Shown here in pieces: positions 1 through 7,053 of a stretch of DNA of 36,494 bases (the first letter of the stretch is position 1; the number at the start of each line of letters is the position of its first letter). The stretch lies in NCBI GenBank assembly GCA_965371665.1, contig CBDUZI010000021.1, positions 1-36,494 on the forward strand, written 5' to 3'. Source of the stretch: JAUVAV01 sp965371665. GTDB lineage: Bacteria; Oederibacteriota; JAAXVQ01; JAUVAV01. Both the position numbers and the translations under genes were made by a program. The notes below the pieces were generated by a model. That model was not told where the DNA came from. It did not search any database and saw only the letters and a program-made list of their open reading frames with translations.

Positions 1-58
1 ATTTAATCAATAAAACGCCCGCTTTCATATACAAAATCCCCCTCAATCCCCCTTTGCA

Positions 59-222
59 GAGGCTGTGTCATAATTCGAATTTTTGCACTTTTCCGTCATT
101 CCGGCGAAAGCCGGAATCCAGAAAAGCATTGTAATATAAACAGCCTGCAGCCTGCAGCCTGCAGCCTGGATTCCGGCTTTCGCCGGAATGACAACCTTAA
201 AAAACTATTACGACACAACCTC
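59..222. repeat. MITE-like element, family B, inserted in family A
   Basis: The ends are imperfect inverted repeats (GAGGCTGTGTCATAAT against GAGGTTGTGTCGTAAT, 14 of 16 matching). TGCA is duplicated on both sides (55-58 and 223-226), as expected for a target-site duplication in the CCCCCTTTGCAAAGGGGG palindrome of family A. Inside is a perfect 27-base inverted pair (95-121 and 166-192) of the GTCATTCCGGCGAAAG type. A related copy lies at 23854-24028. Confidence 0.75.
141..168. repeat. 7-bp tandem repeat, CAGCCTG x4
   Basis: Four exact head-to-tail copies of CAGCCTG sit in the loop between the two inverted arms of the palindrome inside the family B element. This is probably slippage in non-coding sequence. 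Confidence 0.9.
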
Positions 223-291
223 TGCAAAGGGGGAAGAGTGCTCAAAATCCGATTTTGTGCCGAAGTCCGACAGACTCCTAGGATATCACCA

Positions 292-1329
292 TTATTCTGC
301 TTCAGTTCCGCTGTCCGGCGGTTTGATATAAGGCATTATAATAAATGGCAACTTTTCTTTCTTTTCCAGTTTTCCGGCGAAATTCTCGGCAAATTCCCGG
401 CTGGTGTAACTGCCCACTCTTACTTGATAAAACTCCCCATTTTCTCCTTTTGTCTGGAGAGTGTAGGCATTATAGCCTTTTTTACGAAGTTTTTTTTCAA
501 GTTTAGCGGCATACTCGGGCCGGGAAAAGGCTCCTACTTGTATAGTGATTTTTTTTATAACTTGGGATAACCGGGTGCGAGCCTGCCGGGCCTCGTAACT
601 GTCCGAGTAGCGGGTGACCATCTCATGAATAACGCGGGCGGATTCGTCTGGCATATTCTGCTGCTCAAGGGCACGCGCTTTTTGCTGCAATACCATGGGA
701 GACAAATCCCCTTCCGGAAATTCACGTAAATAGCGATTATAGGTTTTCAGAGACGCCGGGATATTTTTATTCCCCAGTTCAGCGTCGCCCAGGCCGGCTA
801 AAGCTCTTCCCACCCAGGGACTTTGGGGATACTTTTCGATCAAGCCCGAAAACCAGGCATGGGCTTCCGGATATTTTTTTAAAGCTAGTTGGCACTGACC
901 GGCCAGATATATAGCCGGCTCACACCAAGGGTTTTCATTTTCGGGTGTCACCTTAACCAGATGTTCCAGGGCTTCTTTATACCGGCCCAGCACGAAGAGG
1001 GAGCTTGCCAGCCCCCAACGCGCCTCCCTTTCCCACTCGCCGGGGTCGGCCTGAGCAAGAACTTCATTATACATTTTAAGGGCCTCGGCCGGGGTCGGCT
1101 CCAGGTCAGCTAATCGTAATTGGACCGCGAATTTCCAGCGTGAACTGGGATACTCCTTCTGGAATTCCCTTAAGGCCTTACGGGCTGATTCCACATTATG
1201 CTGGTTGAATAACTGGATCGCCTGACCATACTTGGCTTCTTCATTCAGGTGCATCTCGCTCTCGGCCTGACAGAAACCGGCTAGTAGACTAAAAATGAGG
1301 GCAAAGGTGATTATAATTAAGCGTTTCAT
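292..1329 (-). CDS. TPR protein with C-terminal SPOR domain, exported
   Basis: The predicted protein has 345 residues. It begins with a signal peptide (MKRLIIITFALIFSLLAGFCQA), followed by TPR-like helical repeats over about residues 30-250. A C-terminal SPOR domain (about 262-335, starting KKITIQVGAFS and containing FYQVRVGSYTS) normally binds denuded septal peptidoglycan. The reading frame is open upstream into miaB, but the ATG at 1329 is chosen because AAAGGA lies 7 bases before it and the signal peptide starts there. The gene is 20 bases downstream of miaB and probably cotranscribed. A periplasmic role at the cell wall or division site is inferred from the domains. The exact partner is unknown. 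Confidence 0.85.
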   Translation of the reverse strand: MKRLIIITFALIFSLLAGFCQAESEMHLNEEAKYGQAIQLFNQHNVESARKALREFQKEYPSSRWKFAVQLRLADLEPTPAEALKMYNEVLAQADPGEWEREARWGLASSLFVLGRYKEALEHLVKVTPENENPWCEPAIYLAGQCQLALKKYPEAHAWFSGLIEKYPQSPWVGRALAGLGDAELGNKNIPASLKTYNRYLREFPEGDLSPMVLQQKARALEQQNMPDESARVIHEMVTRYSDSYEARQARTRLSQVIKKITIQVGAFSRPEYAAKLEKKLRKKGYNAYTLQTKGENGEFYQVRVGSYTSREFAENFAGKLEKKEKLPFIIMPYIKPPDSGTEAE

Positions 1330-1349
1330 TTTGTTTCCTTTTATGCTTT

Positions 1350-2651
1350 CTATATTGCTTTCCCCGTAAGTGACCAGTTCTGTGCCGAGGTAATCTCTAC
1401 CTCTATTTCCTTGCTGATCCATTCCCGGGGTCCTTCCAGATTCACGATGTGATTGGTGCGCGTCCGGCCCTGAAGACACTGCTTGGTCCTGGGATCCGGC
1501 TTTTCTATCAACACCTTGTCCCGTTTTCCAACTAACGATGTCCTGATATTAAGTGCTGAACATTCTAATTTCTGCAACAACCGGGCCAGCCGGTTCTCCT
1601 TGACTTCCCGCGAAATTTGGTCCGGCAGGAGGGCTGCAACCGTACCTTTGCGGGCTGAGAATTTAAAGCAATAAGCCATATAAAATGAAATTTTTTCGGC
1701 GATATCAAGAGTAGCCTGGAAATCTTCTTCCGTCTCGCCTGGAAATCCAACAATAAAATCGGTTGAAATGGTAAGTCCGGGAATGGCCGCCTGGAGTTGT
1801 TGTACCAGTTCGGAATAATCGGCAACAGTATATCCCCTCTTCATAGCGCTTAAAATGGAGTCAGATCCAGCTTGCAGGGGCAGATGGATTGATTCGCATA
1901 CTTGAGGTATTTCAGCCATGGCCCGGATTAAGCGCTGGTTAAAGGCCTTCGGATGTCCGGTAAGAAAACGAAGTCTTAATAAATCCGGTATATCAGCCGC
2001 CAAGCGAAGTAATTCTGCCAGATCAGTTTTATCCGGCTGATTATATCCATAGCGAGTGATATTTTGGCCTAATAAGGTTATTTCACTGGTTCCGGAAGCC
2101 ACCCGGCGCCTGATTTCGGATAAAATATCCTGGCAAGGCCGGGAGAATTCCCTGCCCCGAGCCCGTGGTACTGCGCAATAAGCACAAAATTGGTCGCATC
2201 CTTCCATCGCGGCCACATAAGCCGTCACTGTACTTCCGTCATGCTTGGGATACCAGCCCTGGCCGAACTCACATACGCCGAATTCACTCACCGGCTTCCC
2301 GCGGCCGGCCTGCTTCGCTATTTTGGGTACTTGCGTAATGGCCCGGGGGCCGGCCATGAAATCTATAGCGGGCGCGCGTTTAAAACCCTGGTCCTGCAGA
2401 TGCTGCGCCAGGCATCCTACCATGCCGATAACCAGGTCCGGCCGTTGCTCTTTAATTTTGGCCCAGCGTCCAATCAGGGAAAAGGCCTTTTCTTCAGCCA
2501 GTTTACGGACCGTACAAGTATTAACCAGAAGTAAATCCGCCGCTTCCGCTTCCTGTACCCTGGTCCAGCCATCCTCCAACAGGGATTGAGCCAGACGCTC
2601 GGAATCGTACTCGTTCATCTGGCAGCCGAATGTTTTGATATATACTTTCAA
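1350..2651 (-). CDS. miaB: tRNA-2-methylthio-N6-dimethylallyladenosine synthase MiaB
   Basis: This 433-residue radical-SAM methylthiotransferase adds a methylthio group to i6A37 of tRNAs reading UNN codons. The N-terminal MTTase motif KVYIKTFGCQMNEYDSE is typical of MiaB. C10, C46 and C80 should ligate the auxiliary [4Fe-4S] cluster. C152, C156 and C159 (CDQFCAYC) form the radical-SAM cluster, and LLGQNITRYG is also typical of the family. A TRAM domain occupies about residues 370-433. The start is TTG at 2651: the conserved N-terminal motif needs it, the next in-frame ATG is 11 codons in, and AAGG lies about 11 bases upstream. The stop of the upstream coiled-coil gene is 3 bases away, so the two are likely cotranscribed. 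Length is normal for the family. Confidence 0.95.
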   Translation of the reverse strand: MKVYIKTFGCQMNEYDSERLAQSLLEDGWTRVQEAEAADLLLVNTCTVRKLAEEKAFSLIGRWAKIKEQRPDLVIGMVGCLAQHLQDQGFKRAPAIDFMAGPRAITQVPKIAKQAGRGKPVSEFGVCEFGQGWYPKHDGSTVTAYVAAMEGCDQFCAYCAVPRARGREFSRPCQDILSEIRRRVASGTSEITLLGQNITRYGYNQPDKTDLAELLRLAADIPDLLRLRFLTGHPKAFNQRLIRAMAEIPQVCESIHLPLQAGSDSILSAMKRGYTVADYSELVQQLQAAIPGLTISTDFIVGFPGETEEDFQATLDIAEKISFYMAYCFKFSARKGTVAALLPDQISREVKENRLARLLQKLECSALNIRTSLVGKRDKVLIEKPDPRTKQCLQGRTRTNHIVNLEGPREWISKEIEVEITSAQNWSLTGKAI

Positions 2652-2654
2652 TAT

Positions 2655-3011
2655 TCAAGCAACCTTGGTTTCCAGGCGCACTACCCGTTTTTCCAATTTT
2701 TCGAACTCTGCATAGGAAACCTTGTTTTTCAGTTCTGATTTCAACTCCGCTTTGATCTCGGTTTGTCCCTCATGCAAAAGACCAATTTGTTCTTTCATAG
2801 AGCAAATATTCCCTTCCATCTTGTCCATATGGCCTTCCATAACAAACATATTCCCTTCCATCTTGCCCATCCGGCCTTCCAATCCATCCATTCGCCCATC
2901 CACGCGATCAAATCTATGGTTTACTACTTCAACTACCTTTCTTATGTCCGAGCGAAAATTTTCTACTACGGTATTAAATTCCGTCATGCTAATCCTTCCT
3001 TCTTCCACCAT
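2655..3011 (-). CDS. Small heptad-repeat coiled-coil protein
   Basis: This 118-residue protein is strongly helical and has no membrane segment or known catalytic motif. Residues about 37-78 are six near-exact heptads of the form MEGxMxx (for example LEGRMGK, MEGNMFV, MEGHMDK). They continue into a charged coiled coil ending KLEKRVVRLETKV. The DNA shows the matching 21-base periodicity at 2778-2903. The start at 3011 is chosen for GGAGGT 8 bases upstream; a second ATG at 2987 also has a good ribosome site (AAGGAAGG). It lies 3 bases upstream of miaB. Function is unknown; a homo-oligomeric scaffold is the simplest reading. Confidence 0.7.
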   Translation of the reverse strand: MVEEGRISMTEFNTVVENFRSDIRKVVEVVNHRFDRVDGRMDGLEGRMGKMEGNMFVMEGHMDKMEGNICSMKEQIGLLHEGQTEIKAELKSELKNKVSYAEFEKLEKRVVRLETKVA

Positions 3012-3165
3012 GGTACTACCTCCGTGAATTGTGAGCGATCCGGCGGAATCTGTCAATAGGGGATTAATCTTTCTCCCGCCTGATTATTTAGACCGAATTC
3101 AAGGAGAAATCATGCGAAGATTATGGTATTGCCGGTAAGTTGTAGGGGCGTTTAATTAAACGCCA

Positions 3166-3340
3166 CTAGGAGTCTGTCGGACTTAAGTCATTCTCCCCCT
3201 TTTGTAAAGGGGGCAGGGGGGATTTAATCAATAAAACGCCCGCTTTCATATGCAAAATCCCCCTTAATCCCCCTTTTTGAAAAGAGGGAAAATGCTGTCG
3301 TTATATCATAAGTCAACAACTAAGTCCGACAGTCCCCTAC
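3166..3340. repeat. MITE-like element, family A, inserted beside a GGGGCG palindrome
   Basis: The left end CTAGGAGTCTGTCGGACTTA and interior match the copy at 31258-31427. The right end is degenerate (AAGTCCGACAGTCCCCTAC). Directly to the left is a perfect 18-base palindrome (3147-3164, GGCGTTTAATTAAACGCC). The element seems to have landed in a larger palindrome that began TGTAGGGGCG and should have closed with CGCCCCTACA. With the palindrome this accounts for most of the 358-base gap between 3012 and 3369; no gene is seen there. Confidence 0.65.
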
Positions 3341-3369
3341 ATCCGTGGGTGACATTGTTAAGACGTTGT

Positions 3370-5022
3370 CTATTTTATCCAATCCAGTTTTACAGAATCA
3401 TAATCATAGTAGATACGGTCTATCTGGCCCTGGGCGACTTTATTATCTCCTGAAAATATTTCCACCCACACATGCAGGTGTAAAAGCCGGCCGTGTTCCG
3501 GTTCTATGTAAAAATCGGCCTTGATTTTACTAAGGTGTCCGGGAAATAAAACACTAAAATCCTCACAGAGCAGATCGGTGTTTTCCGGGTTTTCATATTT
3601 CAAAACAGTTATTTTTTTGCCTTGGGGGCCTGGGATGTGGCTGATGGTTTTGGGATATTCACGGGCCATAAATTTCCGGACGTTCTCGGTACTGCATAAG
3701 GCCTGTACCTGCTTCCGGCGGACTTGATTTCGCACCTCCACCCAAGTTCCCTTCCGGCTGATATAACGGTATGATTTATCGTCTTGCATAAACCAAGTTT
3801 CGGTTCGTCCGGCATAAATATTTGAAAAAAAGCATTGGTCCGGACTGGAAAAAGCCGTATTTACCTGATGGAAGTAAACATCAGAACTCTCGGTCATAGG
3901 TAGAGGTTCAATATTCCAAAATTCGACGGTTCTTAGGCTTTTGGCCTGCGCCAGCGCTTGGCTGGAACGCTGCGGTATTCCTGCACCGCCGGCCGGGAGA
4001 TGGCTCTGCGCCCGAAGCAATTTACGGCTAGGCGTTTTCTGATAGGCCCAGTAACCACGAAGCCGTTCAGCTTTAACGTCTTTAGCTTTTTCCAATTTTC
4101 TAATGGCCCCTGAGGTTCTCCCGGCGTGCAGTTCTAAAGCAGCTATCGCGCCTTGATAGTAGATTTGTTCTGGAGTTCCATCCCACAATTTATCCATCAA
4201 GGGAGCCAGACTTTGGGCGGTTTTGAAATTTTGCAAATCCAGTACCAAGGGAGCCAGTATGTTCAGGAGAATAATCTGGATTTCGGATTCAGAATGACGC
4301 CCTGCTTGCTCTGCCAATAATTCCCGTATCACAGGATGCGCGCGGGAACGTTTAGCCAGATTGCTGATAATATGTTTTCTCAGCCGGCGTTTACCGGGAG
4401 AAACTCCCTGAATTTTCTTGCCCGGAGATGTAAGTGAACAGATTTGACCGCGGCAGGTATGGGATAAAAAATCCAAGCTGGCATATACTACGCTGGTATT
4501 GCCTAAGGCGAAAAAACAAGCCCATTGTTCTTCCAGCCGGTTCCGATCCTGTATAGGCTGTTTCAAAATATCCCGGGGATTTCCTGAAGTTAGTGCGACC
4601 TTTTCAAGGCATATACGTTTTTCGTTATTCGGCTCGGCGCGAATCCAGGCAGATAAATGATTTTGCAGTTGTTCATCCCGGGAATGTTTAAAAATTTCCA
4701 GTAATACGGATTTCTGTCCCCAGGAAGCATTGGCAAATATCTTTTCGCCTTCGCGCCAGATACGTGGATGCCCGGCGGCCAGAACGGCGAAAAAGCGCGC
4801 CATAGCCATTTTATTAATTCGTTCTTCATGTTCGGATATATCAGAGTCATAAGTATTACAATAATATTTCAGGGCGGACTTAAGCAGTTGCGGCTTGGGA
4901 GACTGGTAATAATAGTAGTAAAAACGGCGAAATTGATCCTCGTTCATACCGGTTGCCTGTCCGGGAGAGGCAAGGATGAAAGAAAAGCATCCGGCTAAAA
5001 ATAATGATAGGAGACGTTGCAT
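3370..5022 (-). CDS. Exported protein of unknown function
   Basis: The predicted protein has 550 residues. It starts with a signal peptide (about residues 1-23, ending SPGQATG), followed by a long helical region (about 25-350) that looks like irregular HEAT/TPR-type repeats. A C-terminal part of about 180 residues alternates aromatic and charged residues (YRYISRKGTWVEV, ADFYIEPEHGRLLHLHVWV, IDRIYYDYD), suggesting a beta-rich fold. The last part recalls outer-membrane-lipoprotein-sorting or LolA-like sheets, but no diagnostic motif is present, so function is not assigned. The ATG at 5022 is supported by GAGGTGG immediately upstream. Repeat elements flank the gene on both sides, so it is probably its own transcription unit. 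Confidence 0.75.
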   Translation of the reverse strand: MQRLLSLFLAGCFSFILASPGQATGMNEDQFRRFYYYYYQSPKPQLLKSALKYYCNTYDSDISEHEERINKMAMARFFAVLAAGHPRIWREGEKIFANASWGQKSVLLEIFKHSRDEQLQNHLSAWIRAEPNNEKRICLEKVALTSGNPRDILKQPIQDRNRLEEQWACFFALGNTSVVYASLDFLSHTCRGQICSLTSPGKKIQGVSPGKRRLRKHIISNLAKRSRAHPVIRELLAEQAGRHSESEIQIILLNILAPLVLDLQNFKTAQSLAPLMDKLWDGTPEQIYYQGAIAALELHAGRTSGAIRKLEKAKDVKAERLRGYWAYQKTPSRKLLRAQSHLPAGGAGIPQRSSQALAQAKSLRTVEFWNIEPLPMTESSDVYFHQVNTAFSSPDQCFFSNIYAGRTETWFMQDDKSYRYISRKGTWVEVRNQVRRKQVQALCSTENVRKFMAREYPKTISHIPGPQGKKITVLKYENPENTDLLCEDFSVLFPGHLSKIKADFYIEPEHGRLLHLHVWVEIFSGDNKVAQGQIDRIYYDYDSVKLDWIK

Positions 5023-5050
5023 GCCACCTCACTATTATAGCACCACGAAA

Positions 5051-5082
5051 TGTAAGGGGCGGGTTTGAAACCCGCCCCTACA
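5051..5082. repeat. Palindrome of TGTAGGGGCGGGTTT type
   Basis: Near-perfect inverted repeat with 2-base centre: GGGGCGGGTTT, then GA, then AAACCCGCCCC, flanked by TGTA and TACA. It is followed by degenerate GTCATTCCGG-type arms up to about 5189. With the family A element at 5190-5284 this fills the gap between 5023 and 5303. Confidence 0.75.
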
Positions 5083-5189
5083 ACTGCCGGCGATGCTCTA
5101 ACGACTGGATTCCGCCCCGGATTCAGGCATTCCGGGGTGACGAACATGCCGGAATGACAACTAAGGTGTCACCCGGCAAAAGCTGGGGT

Positions 5190-5284
5190 CTAGGAGTCTG
5201 TCGGACTTTAGTCATTCTCCCCCTTTGTCAAAGGGGGAAACTTAGAAAAACTGCCTTTTGTTGTTAAGTCCGACAGGCTCCTAG
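5190..5284. repeat. Deletion derivative of family A element (95 bp)
   Basis: Both termini are intact (CTAGGAGTCTGTCGGACTT and AAGTCCGACAGGCTCCTAG), but the interior is reduced to about 57 bases, keeping GTCATTCTCCCCC and one CCCCCTTTGTCAAAGGGGG hairpin. CTAG is present at both outer edges. It ends 19 bases downstream of the yajC stop. Confidence 0.8.
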
Positions 5285-5303
5285 GAAGACAATAACGACA
5301 AAT

Positions 5304-5675
5304 TTATTTTTTTTGTTCCGGCGTATGGGCTTGACGCAGTCCGCCTATTGAGGATCGCTGGATCTCGATTTTAACATTCTCCGCCATCTTTAAATAAACC
5401 GTATTTTCCCTCTCGTTGAATCCCGCGATGGTTCCAAACATACCGCCGGAAGTAACCACTTCATCGCCTTTTTTAAGTAGACTAAGAGTTTCCTTCTGCT
5501 TTTTCTGTTGTTTCCTTTGGGGCAAAATAAAAAGCACATAAAACAATATAAAAATAAGTACTAAAGGCATGAGAGACATGAACCCTGCGCCCGGACTTCC
5601 TCCTTCTCCACCTTCTGCTCCGGCACCGGACTTGTTGGGGCCCGGGGCCATAGTATATTGCATTAAATTATTCAT
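5304..5675 (-). CDS. yajC: Preprotein translocase accessory subunit YajC
   Basis: This 123-residue protein fits YajC, the small inner-membrane partner of SecDF in the Sec holotranslocon. After a Gly-rich N-terminal extension (about residues 11-31) comes one membrane helix (about 34-53, PLVLIFILFYVLFILPQRKQ). The cytosolic signature follows: QQKKQKETLSLLKKGDEVVT, then SGGMFGTIAGF. The extension before the helix is longer than in E. coli YajC. The start is supported by GGAGG 10 bases upstream. tgt precedes it, as in many bacteria, but no secD or secF follows in this window. Confidence 0.92.
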   Translation of the reverse strand: MNNLMQYTMAPGPNKSGAGAEGGEGGSPGAGFMSLMPLVLIFILFYVLFILPQRKQQKKQKETLSLLKKGDEVVTSGGMFGTIAGFNERENTVYLKMAENVKIEIQRSSIGGLRQAHTPEQKK

Positions 5676-5699
5676 AAGTAAAAAACCTCCTTGAGTTTT

Positions 5700-5705
5700 A
5701 TTATA
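5700..5705 (-). promoter_or_regulatory. Possible -10 element for yajC
   Basis: TATAAT on the minus strand, about 25 bases upstream of the yajC ATG, would start transcription just before the ribosome site. No convincing -35 hexamer is seen at 16-18 bases. Confidence 0.3.
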
Positions 5706-5729
5706 AATTTGATGAAGCGAGGAGCCTAA

Positions 5730-5915
5730 GTATTTAGTCTGTTTTTTTGGTTGTCATTCCCGAATGCACTTATCCCTGGACTAAATCATCCAGGACAGGC
5801 GGGAATCCAGAGGCTTTGATTTTAAAGGAATTAAAAGTCACTGGATTCCGGCTAAAAGCATGCCGGAATGACAAACGTGGGAAGTCCGCTAAAACTCGCT
5901 TTCCGCAACAGATAC
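5730..5915. repeat. MITE-like element, family C (left end degenerate)
   Basis: The right end TTTCCGCAACAGATAC matches the termini at 16586 and 19040. The interior shares GGAATCCAGAGGCTTTGAT and AAAAGTCACTGGAT with the copy at 16415-16586. A 25-base hairpin insert lies at 5775-5799. It occupies nearly the whole gap between tgt and yajC. Confidence 0.65.
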
Positions 5916-5925
5916 TATCTAATAA

Positions 5926-7053
5926 TTATTCCGGAACATCTCCGGATTTATATCTATCCATGAATTCCCGCCTGGTTTCTTCAAAATCACCGCTTAAAAT
6001 GGCTTTCCGGATAAGGTCGGATAAATTTAGCATGAATGTCAGGTTGTGTAAAGTAGAAAGTCTCAAAGCGGTAATTTCATGAGTGTTGAACAGATGGCGC
6101 AAATAGGCGCGGCTGTGATTGGAACAAAGCGGACAGATGCATTGGGGATCCGGGGGGGACCAATCTCTGGCATAGGCTGCGTTTTTAATTACCAGGCGGC
6201 CCCGGGAAGTATATAAAGTGCCATTCCGCGCAATCCTGGTAGGCATAGCGCAATCAAACATATCCATTCCGCGCGCCACGGCATCCCAAAGATCCTGCGG
6301 AGTTCCGACCCCCATTAAGTAACGGGGTTTTTCTTCGGGAATAAGCGGGGCGAGGATATCCAGGACTTCATTCATAAGCATTGGCCCCTCACCTACTGAT
6401 AAACCGCCGATTCCGTACCCAGGAAAATTCATAGCGGTTATTTCGCGGGTTGAAATTTCACGGTACGCCCGGATCACTCCTCCTTGTATAATACCGAAAA
6501 GAGCCTGCTTTCCGCCCAAGGCTTCATGTTTTTCTAAACAACGTCTGGCCCAAGCGGTGGTTAATTCAACAGACTTTATAATCTCATCGGCCGGCGAGGG
6601 ATACGCCGCACAAACATCCAGGGCCATAATAATATCAGCGCCCAGGGTATGCTGTAATATCATATTCGACTCGGGTGTGAAAAGATGGCTCGAGCCGTCC
6701 AGATGAGATGTGAAGTGAATGCCTTCCGGCTTTAATTTGCGTAAACCGTAGAGTGAAAAGACCTGATATCCGCCTGAATCAGTGATCAGCCCGCCTTTCC
6801 AATTCATAAAATTGGGAAGTCCGCCGGCCTCGTCCACTATCTTCATCCCGGGCCTTAAGTAAAGATGATAGGCGTTGTTGAGTAATATTTTAACGCCCAG
6901 GGCATTTAAATCCCGGATTTCCAGGGTTTTTACCGTAGCCTGAGTACCGACCGGCATAAAAACCGGGGTGTCTATAATTCGTTTATCCGGCAGGGATAAT
7001 TGTCCGGCTCGGGCGTGGCCCCAGGTCCTGATGATTTTAAAGTTTATGCTCAA
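5926..7053 (-). CDS. tgt: tRNA-guanine transglycosylase
   Basis: This 375-residue enzyme exchanges G34 of GUN-anticodon tRNAs for preQ1 in queuosine synthesis. DSGGYQ (D92) carries the general base. The nucleophile is D267 in FDCAMPTRIARNGTLYT. Zinc ligands are C305, C307, C310 and H336 (CxCxxC...H), the standard family set. Length is typical. The start is TTG at 7053, overlapping the TGA of the upstream histidine kinase in a TTGA junction. No in-frame ATG lies between this TTG and residue 33, which is inside the conserved core. tgt therefore seems to be the last gene of the KaiC/kinase operon, with translation coupled to the kinase. Confidence 0.96.
   Translation of the reverse strand: MSINFKIIRTWGHARAGQLSLPDKRIIDTPVFMPVGTQATVKTLEIRDLNALGVKILLNNAYHLYLRPGMKIVDEAGGLPNFMNWKGGLITDSGGYQVFSLYGLRKLKPEGIHFTSHLDGSSHLFTPESNMILQHTLGADIIMALDVCAAYPSPADEIIKSVELTTAWARRCLEKHEALGGKQALFGIIQGGVIRAYREISTREITAMNFPGYGIGGLSVGEGPMLMNEVLDILAPLIPEEKPRYLMGVGTPQDLWDAVARGMDMFDCAMPTRIARNGTLYTSRGRLVIKNAAYARDWSPPDPQCICPLCSNHSRAYLRHLFNTHEITALRLSTLHNLTFMLNLSDLIRKAILSGDFEETRREFMDRYKSGDVPE

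Larger units (their letters stand above)
1..281. repeat. MITE-like element, family A (left end outside window)
   Basis: The right terminal repeat, ending CCGACAGACTCCTAG, lies at 267-281. The interior (GGGGGATTTAATC-type start, then CCCCCTCAATCCCCC) matches the copies at 3166-3340 and 31258-31427. The element is split by a second element (59-222). It ends 10 bases from the stop codon of the TPR-SPOR gene. No coding potential is visible. Confidence 0.75.

Noticed and set aside
1330..1479. Upstream extension of the TPR-SPOR ORF into miaB
   Set aside because: The extension is a shadow of the miaB 3' end; the signal peptide and ribosome site place the start at 1329.
5034..5039. TGCTATAAT as promoter for the 550-residue exported protein
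   Set aside because: It lies so close to the ATG that transcription would start within or after the ribosome site.
5304..5310. T-rich stretch at the yajC end as a terminator
   Set aside because: It is the Lys-rich coding end of yajC (AAA codons on the minus strand) with no preceding hairpin.
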